Shown here in pieces: positions 12,101 to 25,500 of a stretch of 64,000 nt of DNA. This DNA is from Pseudisothecium myosuroides (Eukaryota; Streptophyta; Bryopsida; Hypnales; Lembophyllaceae). The position numbers and the translations under genes were made by a program. The notes beneath the pieces were generated by a model. The model made no database searches, had not been told where the DNA came from, and worked only from the letters and a program-made list of their open reading frames with translations. The stretch is taken from the NCBI GenBank assembly GCA_951799445.1, contig OX637287.1:45351724-45415723 (forward strand), read 5' to 3'. Numbering within the stretch: position 1 is the first letter of the stretch; every line of letters starts with the position of its first letter.

Positions 12101-14192
12101 AACCAAGCATTTTCAGATATATATTCTCACAACTAAGGACCCACTGCGATCTATTCAAGTTTGGTACCTGTTGCTAAACATTGACATATCATCGGGCTAC
12201 CCCATGAAGACAATTCCAATTGGGACATTCCCCGGTGGAGGATAAAAGAAGTGGATCATTCTAGCGTATGAGATATCGTGAATTATCGGAAATCAAAAGG
12301 ATTAAAAAACAAAGAGTTTGTGACAGGCAGGATGGTAACAAAGTTTGTTTAATATCTTGGACGCTGTAGTCTTGTTACAGTGCAGAAAACCTCAGGGGCT
12401 TTCATAGAGCTCAAACTATATCAAAAGTAAATGCAGCGACTTCTCATGGCATGCCCATTGAGGTAGACAAGTCGCATACAGTGTTGTAAGAAACGACACA
12501 GTACCTGTCAACACGCAAGGGATTGGCACGAGTCACCTCTCTCAAGAACTTCTTTACCGCTCTCTGATCAGTGCCGGGGTTCTTCTTGCCCTGCAACCAG
12601 AAATGGATAGAAAATGTAAGATTGTGCACAATGCGTAATATACACGGAGGTCCCTGTGTGATCACTGGTTATAGAGGGAGAGGTTCAACAGACGAGGTCT
12701 GGGAAAAAAATTCTTTACGATGTTGACTAAAATTTTAAAACGATCTGATTAACCAAAAGAACTTGTTGTTGGCTTTATTCCTTATGTTTTATGTTGGAAA
12801 ATACTAGAATCTCACCCAACCAAAGGAATAAGGTAAATTGTTCCCTGTTCCAAGAGGCATGGTTGCAATCGGTGGAGGATGATCCAGCCTCATATCACCC
12901 ATTATCCCGAGCAACCAGCCGGCTGTGCCATCTCCTCCTGCCACCTGCCAATCGCACAGAACTTGAGCAAGGGCATTTCAAACTTCACAAAGAAGTTTTA
13001 CAATTTAAGCTATGCGTCATCACTGCAATCCCGCATCGTTTCAAGTCTCCCTTGAGATTGCACAATTCGAGCCAACAAGCTTCAAATTTGAACCACCATA
13101 AAAAATCCACTAAATTTATGATGCATTTGAGGTATAACAGGCACCCAATCCACCTCAGAGAAGTAGCTTGAACCTAAGCATCTCAACTACTTCTAGCATG
13201 TCATATAAACGCCATGTAAACGCTACCTCTTGACGATACTCAGACCAATGTAAAGTCAGATTGAATAAACCATGTGAAAAAATTAAAAGATAATTCCTAG
13301 AATCAATTAAGGTGTTATCTGTTGCTTTCGACCTGTGCCATCTAAGAAGGCCTCAATCCTCACACATAGCGATAATTCTGGAAAAAGGAAGCTTACAATT
13401 ATGCGCAAGTGCGTCCGAACGTGAGTGGCAAACGCGTCCCCATTCTCCTTGAGTCCCTCAAGATGCCCAAGTAGGTGGCTTAAGACTTCCTCTGGCTTCT
13501 CATCCGCCAAATCAAAAACCTGCCACAGATATGAATCGAGTCAGTAGAATCAGGGTTTTCTGTCATTTCTCTGGGGTTGTGGCTACCAAATCCGGCAAAT
13601 TTAGTATAATAATTTCGTTAGATTGGTAGGTCAAAACAATCTTTGGCGATTTAAAACAAGACTTCATTGAGACCTGGCTCTATAATAGCATTTTCCCCTT
13701 TAAACATCCTGGATTTACATGTACAAACTTGTCACAATCTCGCCCATAAGAGGGTGACTGAGTAGAGGCTTTCATATGGATTAAATCTAAGTTGTGCATA
13801 TTAAAGCTCTTCTCGTACAAGACAACCTTTACCATGATCGTATGGAAGTTAAGGGTAAGATACTGCACTACTTGTGCTACCTTGAAGAAACATAAGGAAA
13901 CAACAGCTGTGCAACAACATCAAGAAGAAAAGCAAGGGTTTAATGAGATCTGGTTCCCAACCTGCTTAGGGTTTAGAATAATCCGAAAGGACTGGATAAT
14001 GGCGCCACCCAGCTGCCCTCCACTTTTCGAGTTCACAAAGACGACGATCGGCGTCTCCGGCGGGCTGGACGTGTCGAAATTGCCAGGAGCACTCTGGTGG
14101 TCCAAAATGTAATCCGGGATGCGCATCATATCGTATTTCCTCGAGCTGCCGGTACCCGGATCACGACGCTTCTCTTCTTTAAGGTCCCCCAT
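9151..14192 (-). CDS. Diacylglycerol kinase, plant type without C1 domains (11 exons)
   Basis: Predicted to phosphorylate diacylglycerol to phosphatidic acid in lipid signalling. Coding exons, in transcript order: 14192-13962, 13519-13397, 12944-12816, 12590-12505, 12092-11978, 11458-11410, 11285-11203, 11056-10989, 10628-10541, 10130-10014 and 9525-9151. All junctions have GT/AG borders and matching phase, giving 487 residues, close to the short plant DGKs (Arabidopsis DGK7-like, about 490). The catalytic domain shows [10 protein letters not shown] (about 50-59), the GGDGT nucleotide loop (residues 121-125) and [13 protein letters not shown]. The accessory domain includes [15 protein letters not shown] and LNPWG. 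The C-terminus holds a run of nine serines followed by acidic residues, a plausible phosphorylation tract. The absence of C1 zinc fingers and a membrane anchor implies a soluble or peripherally recruited enzyme. A decayed partial copy lies at 41748-43230. Confidence 0.93.
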
Positions 14193-16454
14193 CTCGTCTC
14201 AAACCTACGACTGGATCTTGTCTCACACTTACGCTTGTCTCACAATTACGCTTGAGAGCCAACTACACTGCTGCAACAATTCAAAAAACAAGAAGTTCAG
14301 CAAGACGGACACGAGCAAGTACAAGCATTCAACAAGAGCATCTGGAAAGGACGAATTAGGACAGAAAATACGTAACCACCTATCGTAAGAAATTTTTTGA
14401 AGCGCGCACAGCTTCGCAATGGTTCATAAACTTGGGAAAACAACACGCCTACAGAAGGAGCACTTGCAAACAGCGACAGCGAAAGTGGAGACTGAGAACA
14501 GAAAAAACCAGGAAGCTTGACACAAGTAAGACCTAGGGTCGGTGACATCGCGTCATATATTCGGCACCACTAAAGAACGGCAGGTACCCACGGAGAGGAC
14601 CGCAGAAACTTCACGATCGCGTACAATTTTCGAACGACAGTCAAACTTTTCAAAACAACCGAGCGGTGAAAACCAAAGCTCACATCCGAAACAAGAAACG
14701 CAATCTTGGTCGAGCTTCAGTTAAAGCGAGGATCCTTTGACCCACAGAGGCGCAAACCAACACTCTGCGGTTGTATATACCGGTATCAACTGAGAACAGC
14801 GTAGAGCTTCCCAGCGCCAAAGAAACGAACGAACTTAACTTCGGAATCTACTAATGCCCCCCCCAAAACTACGCTTCTTATACGACTGCGAAGAACTTCA
14901 ACTCTGCGTGGCAGAAAACCACCGGTGCTCCAAGCTCCACTCCCACCCCAACTGCCACACATTCCGTCCTTCGGACACGTTGCGACGTCCCCCCCACCGA
15001 AAACGTTGCTTCCACAAAGGCTTCCACACAGTCTTCCGCAACCCCTTCCGCACAGGCTTCCCCGTCACTACTGCTACGAGAATTCCGAACCCCACCCCCA
15101 ATTTTTTTTTTATAAAAGCAAGTCGCAACCGAACTCAAACTCACCAGCTTCAAAGCAATCAGCCCCGCCTTCTCGACTGATCGAACCTCGTGATTGACCA
15201 AACCTCGCTTCGACCGAAAAGAAGTAAAACAGAGGATCCTTCAAAAGCACGAATTAGACCTTTGAGTCCCGAATTTGCAAGGACCCAAGAAGCGAATTTG
15301 TAGCATATATCTCTCGTCCCCCGAGGCCCCGAGACTTGGGCTCGGTTGTAGGCAACGGATTGATTGCTGCTGCTGATGGCGTGCGTGCGTGTATACAAGA
15401 ATGTTGTGACAGATGCAGCTTGGGGAGCCTTTTCCTAACTTACTGAAAGTCGTGGAATCCCGGCGCTTGTGGGCCTAGAGGGATATTGCAGCGGACCATG
15501 TGTCAATTTCACAGCTTGCGGATTGGGGTGGAAACAATCAACCCTGGGTCCGTCTCACGAGTCACGACTTGATTTCTTCGGGTTCGATCGACTTGGGATC
15601 CTTTGGATGCTTTCCGTTGTTTTCCAAATTTTCTGCTAAAATTATTGTTATTTTTACTGCAGTATATATAACTGCAAGTATAACTGCAACTGGAAAGGGC
15701 TTTCAGGATGGATTCCTCTCCAGCAAGGTTGGTTCCCGCACGCGCTGTAAACAGCAAGGAAAGCGAGCGGGAGTCGGGGAGGGCTTCTGGGAAACGAGGA
15801 TGGTGTGGACTCGGTGAGGCTTCTGGTACTGGAAGGCGGCCTATCCGACGCGCGGTCCAACGCACGGTCGTACGCGCGACTGCCGGTCTTTGCTCAGTTT
15901 GCTCAGTCTAGAGGTTCTTTCTCGGAATCTTCGAGGAATCTTCGAGGAATCTTCTTGGCCTTTGCTAATTTGGCGAGTTGGGGCACTGTTTAACTCCCAA
16001 GCATTTTGGCTTGGGAGTGCCGGTGGTAGGCTACATCTGGTCCGACGTGGATATGGCGGCAGGCTCATCAGTATATGCTTAAAAATCAAATTGAAACAAC
16101 TCTAAAGTAGAAACATATAAAATTGTTCATGTACCTTTTGGCACACCTATTAACCCTTAAATGACGGGCTCATAACCGTGGAAATCATTTGTTTTGTCAC
16201 TGTGTGAATAGTTGGATTAAAATAATGCAAAAGCACTCATTGGAAGCCAAACTATTGTAGATGATCTTTCTTTTACCCACAAAATTTGGAGGATGAATAG
16301 TTGCATTTCTGTCCTACACAGGAGAGTCTCTTGTCATTCATTGGCCGCAAAATATCCGCTTCGACGTCTAAGGATTAAAAACACTTCTATTTAACATTAG
16401 ACTATTATTGAAACCGTCATTTGATGCTTGAAGTGTATTGAGGGGGTATTTGAG
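14193..16454. other. DGK upstream region and GC-richer intergenic DNA
   Basis: This stretch is clearly more GC-rich than the rest of the window, especially 14850-16050, and probably holds the DGK 5' UTR and promoter. Open frames on both strands overlap each other and show only low-complexity Pro/Arg/Ser-rich translations, so I reject them. A perfect 9-bp stem (ACTCCCAAG / CTTGGGAGT) occurs at about 15992-16019. TTAA followed by CCCTTAAATGACGGGC at 16150-16169 resembles a TTAA-family end. Confidence 0.5.
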
Positions 16455-17741
16455 GGCCAAGGGGGATTGACCTTTCTATTGCCCTAATGGTGGATGACAG
16501 AGGGGTCTGTTTCCATCTCCTCCATCATCCTGCCCCAACATCCTCTATCCGATTGATTTATGCTGCCCTTCGACCTCTTTCCTCCTCCTGACGTTTTGCC
16601 ATCCGTACATTTGTCTGGAGACCTCCTTCCCTCATTACATTTGCGCAAAAACCAGAAGACAAAGCCAAGTCATACAAATCACTGTAACATATATGACTGA
16701 ACAATGCAAAATCTCCCTCCAATGAAAACCTTCCTTTTAAAGGCCCTCCTCCTTGCTTGTTTGCATAGGAGTTCCCTTTTTGGGATTTTTCTTTGTTTCT
16801 TTTGGTTTGTTTCTGTCCTTTAGGTTTCAAAGCTCATTATCTCTTCATTGTCCAACTATGAGGCTTGACTGTTCTTTATTCGGTTTTTGTTTTTATTAAT
16901 GCAGTGGGTTTTCCCATTTGTTCAAAATGAAAACCTTCCTTTTAAAATGACAAAATTTCAAGAGATTCACACTTTGTAGGCACCCTTTTGGAGCCACGGA
17001 AAGAACAATACTACGAATTTCATAACTATGAGCACTTGAATGTCACAATTAAAGCATGATTGATGATTGTTTCATGTCGGTCAGATACTTAGATCAACCT
17101 TCATCCGATCGAGTACCAGACATGCATGAGTTAAGATTTCAATTCCGATGCATCTTCCAATCCATAAGTTAGTAGGTCTGCTTATTCAGAATTCTCTAAA
17201 CTAGAAATGATCCTCGAGAAGGACGTTATGTCCATTTTATATATGCTTTGTCCAAGGACTTGGGCCTTGCAGATTTTAGTTGCAGTCTATACAGAATGAG
17301 ACTAGCCAACGCACTCACCACACAGCTAAAACTTAGACATCCATATCGCTAAACAAGAATCCTTCAAACTTCAGATTTGACTCTATGACAACCTCATATC
17401 TACCTTTCACGGAGCCTCATTAAAATTGAAAACACCTCTCCGCTTGTTCTTAATAGGTTCCTACAATAGATTTAAAAAAGAAGTAATTACCTTTAAAATT
17501 CTTGCAACTTGATGACAATTAGTATTTGGAGGAGATTAACGTTTGGAGAAGAAGACGACATGAGGTCTTCGGGCAAGAGTGCAGATGACAGAACATCTGG
17601 AAGGGGAAGGAAGTCAGAGGGCATCAAGAGTCAATCAAGCAGAGGATGTTGGGGTAGGATGACGAAGTGGATGGAAATAGACCGCCTCCATCCCTTCATC
17701 ATCCACCATCAGGGCAATGGAGGGGTCAATCCCCCTTGGCC
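16455..17741. mobile_element. Non-autonomous Mutator-like element (1287 bp, 9-bp TSD)
   Basis: The ends are GGCCAAGGGGGATTGACC (left) and its complement GGTCAATCCCCCTTGGCC (right). Similarity continues inward for about 190 bp on each side (roughly 16455-16645 and 17555-17741) with scattered substitutions. The element is flanked by a perfect 9-bp direct duplication GTATTTGAG (16446-16454 and 17742-17750). Long terminal inverted repeats with a 9-bp target duplication define Mutator-like elements. The interior has no long open frame and no transposase motif, so it must depend on an enzyme encoded elsewhere. A 21-bp sequence, AATGAAAACCTTCC and flanking bases, occurs twice inside (about 16720 and 16926). 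Confidence 0.9.
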
Positions 17742-19219
17742 GTATTTGAGGTCATGCATAGGAAATAATAAAAACATATCATAGTTAGATTATTGAGTAG
17801 ATTTGCTTATAATTAAGACGATATTAGAAACATCTAAGTAGTTGCCACCATGTCATTAAGGTAATTAAACCAACACGGATTGCCAACACAGACTACCTCC
17901 AATTACTTCAGAACAAATTATAATTAATTTTGGTTTAATTTAAGGGCTCCAATATGACTTTTTTTTTGGCTTTTCATAGGTAATGAGTGGTTCTAAGTGA
18001 AGTCAATAGTAGGCAAGTCTAGATTAGGTTTCAATAGTCTACACATTTTTCACTATGAAAAATTATGGAATTCACATAGGTGGTCCAAAAACTATACATT
18101 TTTTTTTGTAAATTCATGATTTCCATTTGCTAATAGGAGAAAAACATTTTGCATACTAAAGACAACTTGAAACTATGTTGAATTCTTTATTTGGATAGTT
18201 TTATGTGTTTTCACCTTAGAGGGTTATTGACTGTCTTATATATTCATTGATTATTGGTGGCATCTCTTTTAAATTTTATTGTAATAAACTATCTATCAGT
18301 AACAAATTGTATGTTATTGTGAATTCGCAACTAGAAAGTGATGCATATACTAAATGCATGGTAGATATCTATGATCAAGACACCTATTGTTGTTGCACTT
18401 TGAAGAGGTTTGTGATAGCTCCAAAAGTAGCAATTTCTTACTTTGTTTGACTTTCCTTGTTCTTCAACCACATGCCTTGACCTCTTACCTATTATCCATT
18501 TGGACATTTTTTAATCTTGATTAAAGTAACTACACCTAAAATTTCTAAAACTGACCCCCCAAGTTTTTTGTCTAAAATATACTCCTACTATTCATATCAA
18601 TCTAGGGTCAATTTAGAAACACCTCTTTTCAACACTTAGAAAATTAATAGTTTATTCATACATCATCCAAAAAATGGATTTCAAGAGAATCTAGAATATA
18701 ATAGTGGGAACCATGCTGAATTACTTATTCCAACACTTCTACTGTAGGTGTAGTCGCCTTACTTTCTTTTCTTTTATCCTAGTAGATATTTTCAGTCATG
18801 AGTACAAACCAAGCCACCATTATCCATCCAACTATGGTGGGGTTTCTTTGACTGTCATATTGAAAATTGAGAATTTCTACTGTAGAAGGAATACACCTTG
18901 TTTTACAGGTAACTTACTACGAGTACCTCCTCAGTCATCACCATCTACATTCATGAAAATCCACGAGGCTTTCATAGATCGTCATTCAAGGTGGTCTTTC
19001 GTACCGCAGTTTATCTGCATCGGTTATCGGTAACACGGCAGTCTTCCGTCGAGACCCAAACGGCTTTTAAGCCTTCTAACGGACTCAAGTTGTGGTTTCC
19101 AAGAAAGCTTTGCAGAATTTTAATTGATCAAAGAATTAGACTTTTGCAAATACACTTGCAACTCTTTCAACTCTTTCGGAATAAAGATTTTTCATAATCC
19201 TATTACGAGTTCCACAATA

Positions 19220-19498
19220 TCATGAATCATTGATTGAATCCATGGAATCAATTGTCGAAACCTGCATCAATGGAATCCTCGTACGACAGAGAGGATGCGC
19301 ATTCCTGAGACACTGTCGAAAGTCGTCCTGGTCATCCCTGACTGCTAGTAGCCGTACATAGATCGCAAGCAAAAGGCTCAGGATTACAGTTATGTTGATT
19401 TTCATCACCAATTTCAGGCTTTGATGGTACAAGTAATCATCACTGCAGGCTTGCGACCATACGTTCTCAGACCACGAAAAGAAAAAAAGCATCAACAA
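19220..19498 (-). other. Weak candidate exon with signal-peptide-like start
   Basis: The minus strand encodes MKINITVILSLLLAIYVRLL followed by an acidic, cysteine-containing stretch (DDQDDFRQCLRN). This looks like a signal peptide or membrane anchor and runs into a possible donor ATGCAG|GTTTCG near 19257. GC-richer DNA with two telo-box-like TTAGGGTTT motifs (about 20335-20370 on the minus strand) lies roughly 850 bp upstream and could be its promoter. No following exon or family was recognised, so this may be chance. Confidence 0.2.
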
Positions 19499-20334
19499 GT
19501 AGTTTACATAGCCTTCAGGGTCTGCTTGCTGTCAACAGTGCCTTTCGGCAATCAGGTCTCAAAGATTATAGACAACATCATCAGGCTCTACCCCGGAATT
19601 CCAAAAAAAGACTCAGAATTGAAGCCCAAAATCAGAAGATGACTTCATCTGCACCCGTCAGGTAGTGATTCCAAGTTGGTAACAGCATAGCCGAAGCTCT
19701 GATGACCGTCGTGATGGAAAATCTCATCATACGGGCAAAAAAAAGAATATATTTGCAATTTTCCTAGTATTCAGTTCCTGATTCTCTCAGGCAAATGCCT
19801 CGTTTATGCTTCAGAGTAACTGGAAATCCAGCGGTTGACAAGATGCAGAGGCGCCGCCTAACACCACGATAATACATCGCAGTGCCAGCCGTGCCAACAG
19901 TCACTTGCGCCTGAAACTCAGATTCGTCATCTAAAAGTCGTCATCACCGAGAATCCACAACTGGAACCCTAAATCATAACAGAAATTCAAGTACTGGGAA
20001 GACCAAACCAGATCGACGAATGCAATCCAGAAACAAGACCGAGGTCACATGTTGAAAAGACAATTAAGCTTATGCATATATCAAAGACTGGTAACATAAA
20101 AACAGAAAGGCAGCATGTCTGCAAAGATCCATCAGCAGGCGGCGACATAAACTATGAATACCACAAGAGTTATCACGAGAAACACTGCGTTTCCAAACAT
20201 ACTATTTCACGCAAACGACATGCCAGACCACATTCCTAAACCTCCGCAAAACAGATGACCTAAAAATCCTTGAACACCGTGAAGTATCGAGCACTGTGCG
20301 CTTGAAAGCTTGGAGCTGGGTTTATATGCACCAG

Positions 20335-20370
20335 CTTCGGCGAACTTCAAACCCTAAGAAAACCCTAAAA
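20335..20370 (-). promoter_or_regulatory. Paired telo-box-like motifs
   Basis: On the plus strand, AAACCCTAAGAAAACCCTAAAA contains two copies of the plant telo-box core (AAACCCTA / AACCCTAA). Such boxes are common near the start sites of plant housekeeping genes. No confirmed gene begins here, so the role is uncertain. Confidence 0.3.
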
Positions 20371-21050
20371 TAGCCTCTGCGTTTCATTCACCCCTTCTCA
20401 TCCGCGTTTCGTCGCTTCATCCACTTCATCCAGTTTGGTTACTCACTCATTTATGCTAAACGATGGTCAAAAATCAAAAAGTGCCTTTTATTTTGTGGCT
20501 TCTCACAAAAATTAATCGAATAATGTTCTGCATACTAAGTGGCGTGGCCCTATTTCATCTATATGCTGCATCTTAGCTGGAGGGTTCTATGCATTTTTTG
20601 GCATGTCAATTGTTAGGCCAACTATGTACTTTCAGAAGTGTTTCATGTACTTTCAGAAGTGTTTTATATGTAGTTTCACAAGCATATTCATGGGGTGGTT
20701 CTATGTAGCAGTTATGTACAATGTATTGTCTATCAAGCAATTGAAAAAAAATATCAACTAAGGAGTCCCTTTAAATGAAGTTTTATGGCAATTAATAAAT
20801 CCTTGTCATCGGAATGTGCACAAAGCCTTTGACATTAAAGTAGTAAAAATTGATGATTGAAAATTGGTAACTGACATGATCATTCAATAAAAAATGTGGT
20901 GAAAAAATGCATCTATAGTGTAGCAAATCCATGGCGATAATGAAGAATGAAGCAAGGCCAAACTAGTTTAAGTCAAATGCAGTTGTAATTGAGGTGGCAG
21001 AATAGCCATATTATTGTTGTATTTTAGAACCATTAGCCAAAATTTATGTA

Positions 21051-21150
21051 GGTATCACCTAGTATCACCTAGTTATCACCTAGTTATCACCTAGTTATCA
21101 CCAATCTATCACCTAATTCAAATACATATCACCAAGTATCACCCGAGTAT
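21051..21150. repeat. 11-bp tandem repeat (TATCACCTAGT)
   Basis: TATCACCTAGT and close variants are repeated about eight times, first tightly in phase and then diverging (ACCAATCTATCACC, ACCAAGTATCACC). Non-coding. Confidence 0.85.
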
Positions 21151-22586
21151 CACATGAGTATTGAAGGAACAACTGGCTCCTGCAGTCCTGCTGCAAAATG
21201 AAAAAAATCCACGGCCTCTGCTGCCGATTTCGTTGTTGCTGCCGATTTCACCCTCGTCGTTGTTGAAAAGCCCATGGATTGGGGTTTTAGGTCGTCCACA
21301 TGGTCGTCGTTGAAAAGCCCGTGGATGACCGTTTTAGGTCTCCAATGTGTGCATCCTCGCAGATGCTTTCTGGTGATTGTGCTGAAAGGAATGCGAGCGA
21401 TTCCACAGACAATTTTGTATTGTCGTGAGAGAATTTTTGTGCTGAAGACGTCAGGGAGCTTGGTTTAAGAAAAAGGCTTTGGCGGCTTTGGGATAGAGCT
21501 TGACTGCGTCAGAAGGGAATGCAGGGGAGCTGAATTGTAGTTGTGAGATTTCGGTTGCAGCCTGCGTCGCGTGGTGATCGTTCTGAATGTCTGATCAGAA
21601 AATTACTGCGGACAATAACTGCAACTTCAATCGCAGGTGAATCCATTCGCCATTCGCCATTCTCCATTCTCTTCCTCCACACGACACCAAAAGGGGTGTC
21701 ACACCTTCTTCATGAAGAAAACCTCATTGGCTCCTCTTTGCACTCCACAACTTCTCATTCTTCATAGAAGTTTCATTCTCGGAGAAGGTGTGACAACCAC
21801 TATTGAACTGCCGTTTCTTTCTCATCTTGTCGACAGTTTGCTGTCTTTTTATGGCAGTCTGCTGCGGTGGGGTGATATAATTTCTTCGGAACTGGTTAGC
21901 AAGCTTCTGCCTGTTGGAATCCATGTAACGTTGACATGTATTCTTCCTCATATTTTCTAGCTCTTTACACTTTCTTGCTTGGAATTGGGAGGTTTGCGGT
22001 TATATCTCATTGAGGATTCTCTGGCATGAGCACTGGGATTTGATGTTATTGCCAAGGAAGCAGGAGACTCTGAGCTGCAAGAAGGCTAGTACTGTGATTT
22101 TCCTCCTTAGAAATGATGTCTCTAGGTCCTGAGAGAAGCCAATTCGGGTTCTCAGATGATTCCTTGCTGATCTTCTTGATTGGGGCAAAACCCCAGTACA
22201 GGAGGAACAGAGCTGTATGGAGACTGAGATTTTGCCCTTGAGGAGATTGTCTAGATAATGCTTGCGGGCAGGGAAGTTCATAATGTCAATAGTGCACTAG
22301 AGTATTGGTAATTGGGCCTCACAGCTTTACATGCGCTGGAGCTCGATCACCAAACTGGGGACGGATTGAGGGCCTGAACAACTGTGAATCAGGACGGCCT
22401 TCCATCCAAACCCATTATGTGTATAAAGTCGAGCATAAAGTCGAGCAAAGTTTTTTGTAGAAGTCTTGTGATTTAGGGTTTCGATTCATCTCAAGCGAAG
22501 TTTTAACGGTTGCTGCACACATTGGACCTTCATTAATTTGAACAAGCATGGATTCTCGTCCTGCTCAAAGATTTGATATTTAGGTT

Positions 22587-25500
22587 ATGGTCTTGACAGA
22601 GGGAGGTCGCTATGATTCTTTCGGTTGCTTGATAAATTTGGTTTGGATACCGAGCGACAAATGTTTGCATTTGTGCGCCATGGGCAACAACGGAGAAGCC
22701 TTTTGGTGTGTGGAGTTGGTGCACAGGTGAGTGAGTGTTGATTGACTTATGGTCGAACGCATGCTTATACTGTAATTTATGCACCTTTTAATAAGAAAAT
22801 TTGAGATTTAAGATTTCGTTTTTATTTTTTGTAATCTTTGTTCATAAATTTCCGAGAATTTAAGCGGTCGGATGATTTGTGACTTGAGTTGAACTTCATT
22901 TATTCCAATGTATTCAAGTCTCCTTCACTGCAATGTTCACTGAGTGTTACAATTTCTCCAAATTGGCAGGACAAGTACTGAACCTGAAGCAGGACTTATC
23001 AGTATGGATGAGAAGTGTATGCAGCTGCTAACATGCCTTTTGACGCGCTTTTGGGTTTTATGTGACCAGGATGTCCGTGCGATCACGTTTTTCAAGTATT
23101 CATGGCTTTCATCATCATCATCAGTTTGGAGAAGACCATCTTCAAGTACAAATGCATCAGGTGCGTTCATGATTTAGGGTTTAGGGTTTAATATGCGGTT
23201 TGTCTCACCTGGAAAGAATGGGACTGACATGGATGAAGTACGTTTCTGTGGATGCAGGCGAAACACAAACGATTGATCAAGTTTGGGAGGAGTATTTTGC
23301 GGATCGTTCACAGTGGTGGGACATCAGAATTTACAAGGTATCACTGGTTAGTTGATGTTAGAACGTTGCTGGATAACAGTGAGCATGATATTTCGTGTAC
23401 ACGGTTATGGGTGCTCCGGGATACATGGAGAATATTTCACTCTTGGAATGTATTGAAGGATAATTGAATCACTCCAGCGCTTTTCAACGTAAGTGTATAC
23501 CTTGATTGTGTTTCTGTATTTTATTGTTGGTTGTGTTGCCTGCAGAGAAATTCCAAATCACCTGACTTCAAACATAAGGTGACAAGAAAAGCACTTTGGA
23601 TAGATGGTTGGTCGACTCCACTGTGGGTGAAGACTATACTCAAATCGGTGACGCAAGGCAACTTACAACCTCGTGCTGATTATCAAAGCAATGATTCTGA
23701 AGACACTGCACAGTCAAATAGGTATCGGCATGAGCATGTAATTCTACAAATGATTATTTCTGTGGTTTGACAAGGAGTACATACAATCTTTGTGATGATG
23801 CTAACAATTTGAATGTGGATGTCAAACTCCTGCTTTGAGATTTGTTTTTATTAAAGCGCAATTGGAATTTGTAAATTGATCGGTTTGAGGATTTGGTTTG
23901 TGTAACGTGTGTTTTTCTTTGTTTTCTTCGTGATTTTCACTGTTTCAATATCTCTTAGGTGCATTAAAGTGTGATGACTTTCTGAGAACGACTGCAAAGA
24001 TACATCCAAGTATGTTTACTTTGAAAATTTTGATTATAGTTTTTCCACTTTATGTAGGTTGTTCTCATCCCGAATACGTTTGTGACTCAGGTTATCCAAG
24101 GCCGATGTGCAAACTGTACCGGGTGGCGGTGGCAACATAGACATGCAAAGTGCAAATACCACTAGTGAGGCAATTGCTGTTTTGAAGAATCGTTTACAAA
24201 AAGGCATTGCTATAGGTTCATACATGTATGTTGAAGTTCTAAAGCAATGTTTGAAGCAGAAAGACCTTTCAGCGGCCAAGCAAATTCATGACTGCATCAT
24301 GACGAGCAAAATGGACCAAAATCTGTACGTGGCAAACAACCTAATGAATGTTTATATCAGATGCGGGAGATTGCTAGATGCACACCGAGTATTTGATGAA
24401 CTTGTGAAGAAAGACGTCATTATTTGGAACGTGATTATTGGGGGTTATGCTCAGCACAATCGTGCTAAAGATGCAATGGAACTTTTCAATCAAATGCGTC
24501 GAGAAGGGTTCCAGCCAGACGAGGTTTCATATGTGTGCATCCTGAAGGCATGTGCCAGCCCTTCAACTCTAAAATGGGGCAAAGAGATCCATGAATACAT
24601 CGAACATTCTGGCCTTGAATCACATGTGCGTGTCGGGACTGCGCTCGTTCAAATGTATGCAAAGTGCGGGCACATAAAAGAGGCAAGGGCAACTTTTGAT
24701 AAGTTGACAAGTCGGAATGTCATTTCCTGGAATGTGATGATCAAATCATATGCAGAAAGTGGTTGTTGGGAGGAAGCATATCAACTGCTGCTCCAAATGA
24801 AACGAGAAGGGTTCAAGCCAAATGCAATCACCTTTCTGAGCATCTTGAATGTATTTACGAGTGCAGGGCCTTTGCATTGGGTGAAGAAGGTTCATAGCCA
24901 TGTCCTGGAAGTGGGACTTGAATCAGATATGCGTGTGAGCACTGCACTCTTACATGTCTATGCAAAGAGTGGCAGTATTGATGATGCTCGACTAGTTTTC
25001 GACAGAATGGAGGAACGTAATGTAATCACTTGGACTGCGTTGATTGGAGCTTATGCAGCAAGTGGTTGTGGTGCTGAAGCATACGAACTGTTTCTCCAAA
25101 TGCAGCGGGAAGGCTTCATACCCGATGCATACACTTACGTGAGCATATTGAATGCTTCTGCTAGCGCAGGGGCTTTAGAGTGGGTGAGAGAGGTTCACAG
25201 GCATGCAATCGAATCAGGACTTGAGTTGGATATGCGTGTGGGTAGCGCACTTGTCCACATGTATGCAAAGAGTGGGAGTGTTGATGACGCCCGACTAGTT
25301 TTTGACAGAATGGAGGTACGCAATTTAGTCACATGGACTGTGATGATCGGTGCACTTGCCCAACATCGATGTGGGCGTGAAGTATATGAATTATTGCTCC
25401 AAATGCAACGGGAAGGCTTCAAACCAGATGCTTTGACTTACGCAAGCCTCCTGAATACGTGTGCGAGTGCAAGGGATTTGAAATGGGTGAACAAGGTTCA

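Larger units (their letters stand above)
17742..22586. other. Intergenic DNA, no convincing gene
   Basis: No supported gene apart from a weak minus-strand candidate at 19220-19498. Simple features: a 21-bp direct duplication (ATGTACTTTCAGAAGTGTTT) at about 20624-20667 and an 11-bp tandem repeat at 21051-21150. The last 1.5 kb is GC-richer and may hold 5' exons or UTR of the OSB-PPR gene that I could not define. Confidence 0.45.

Noticed and set aside
14854..15201. Overlapping open frames on both strands around 15 kb
   Set aside because: Both strands stay open because the DNA is GC-rich and low in stops; translations are low-complexity and share no motif with known proteins.
16558..16830. 90-codon minus-strand frame inside the Mutator-like element
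   Set aside because: It lies partly in the terminal repeat, is Lys/Gln-rich and has no transposase or captured-gene similarity that I can see.
24107..24109. GTG at 24107 as the start of the PPR protein
   Set aside because: The reading frame extends upstream to an acceptor at 24091 and joins earlier exons in phase, so this codon is internal.
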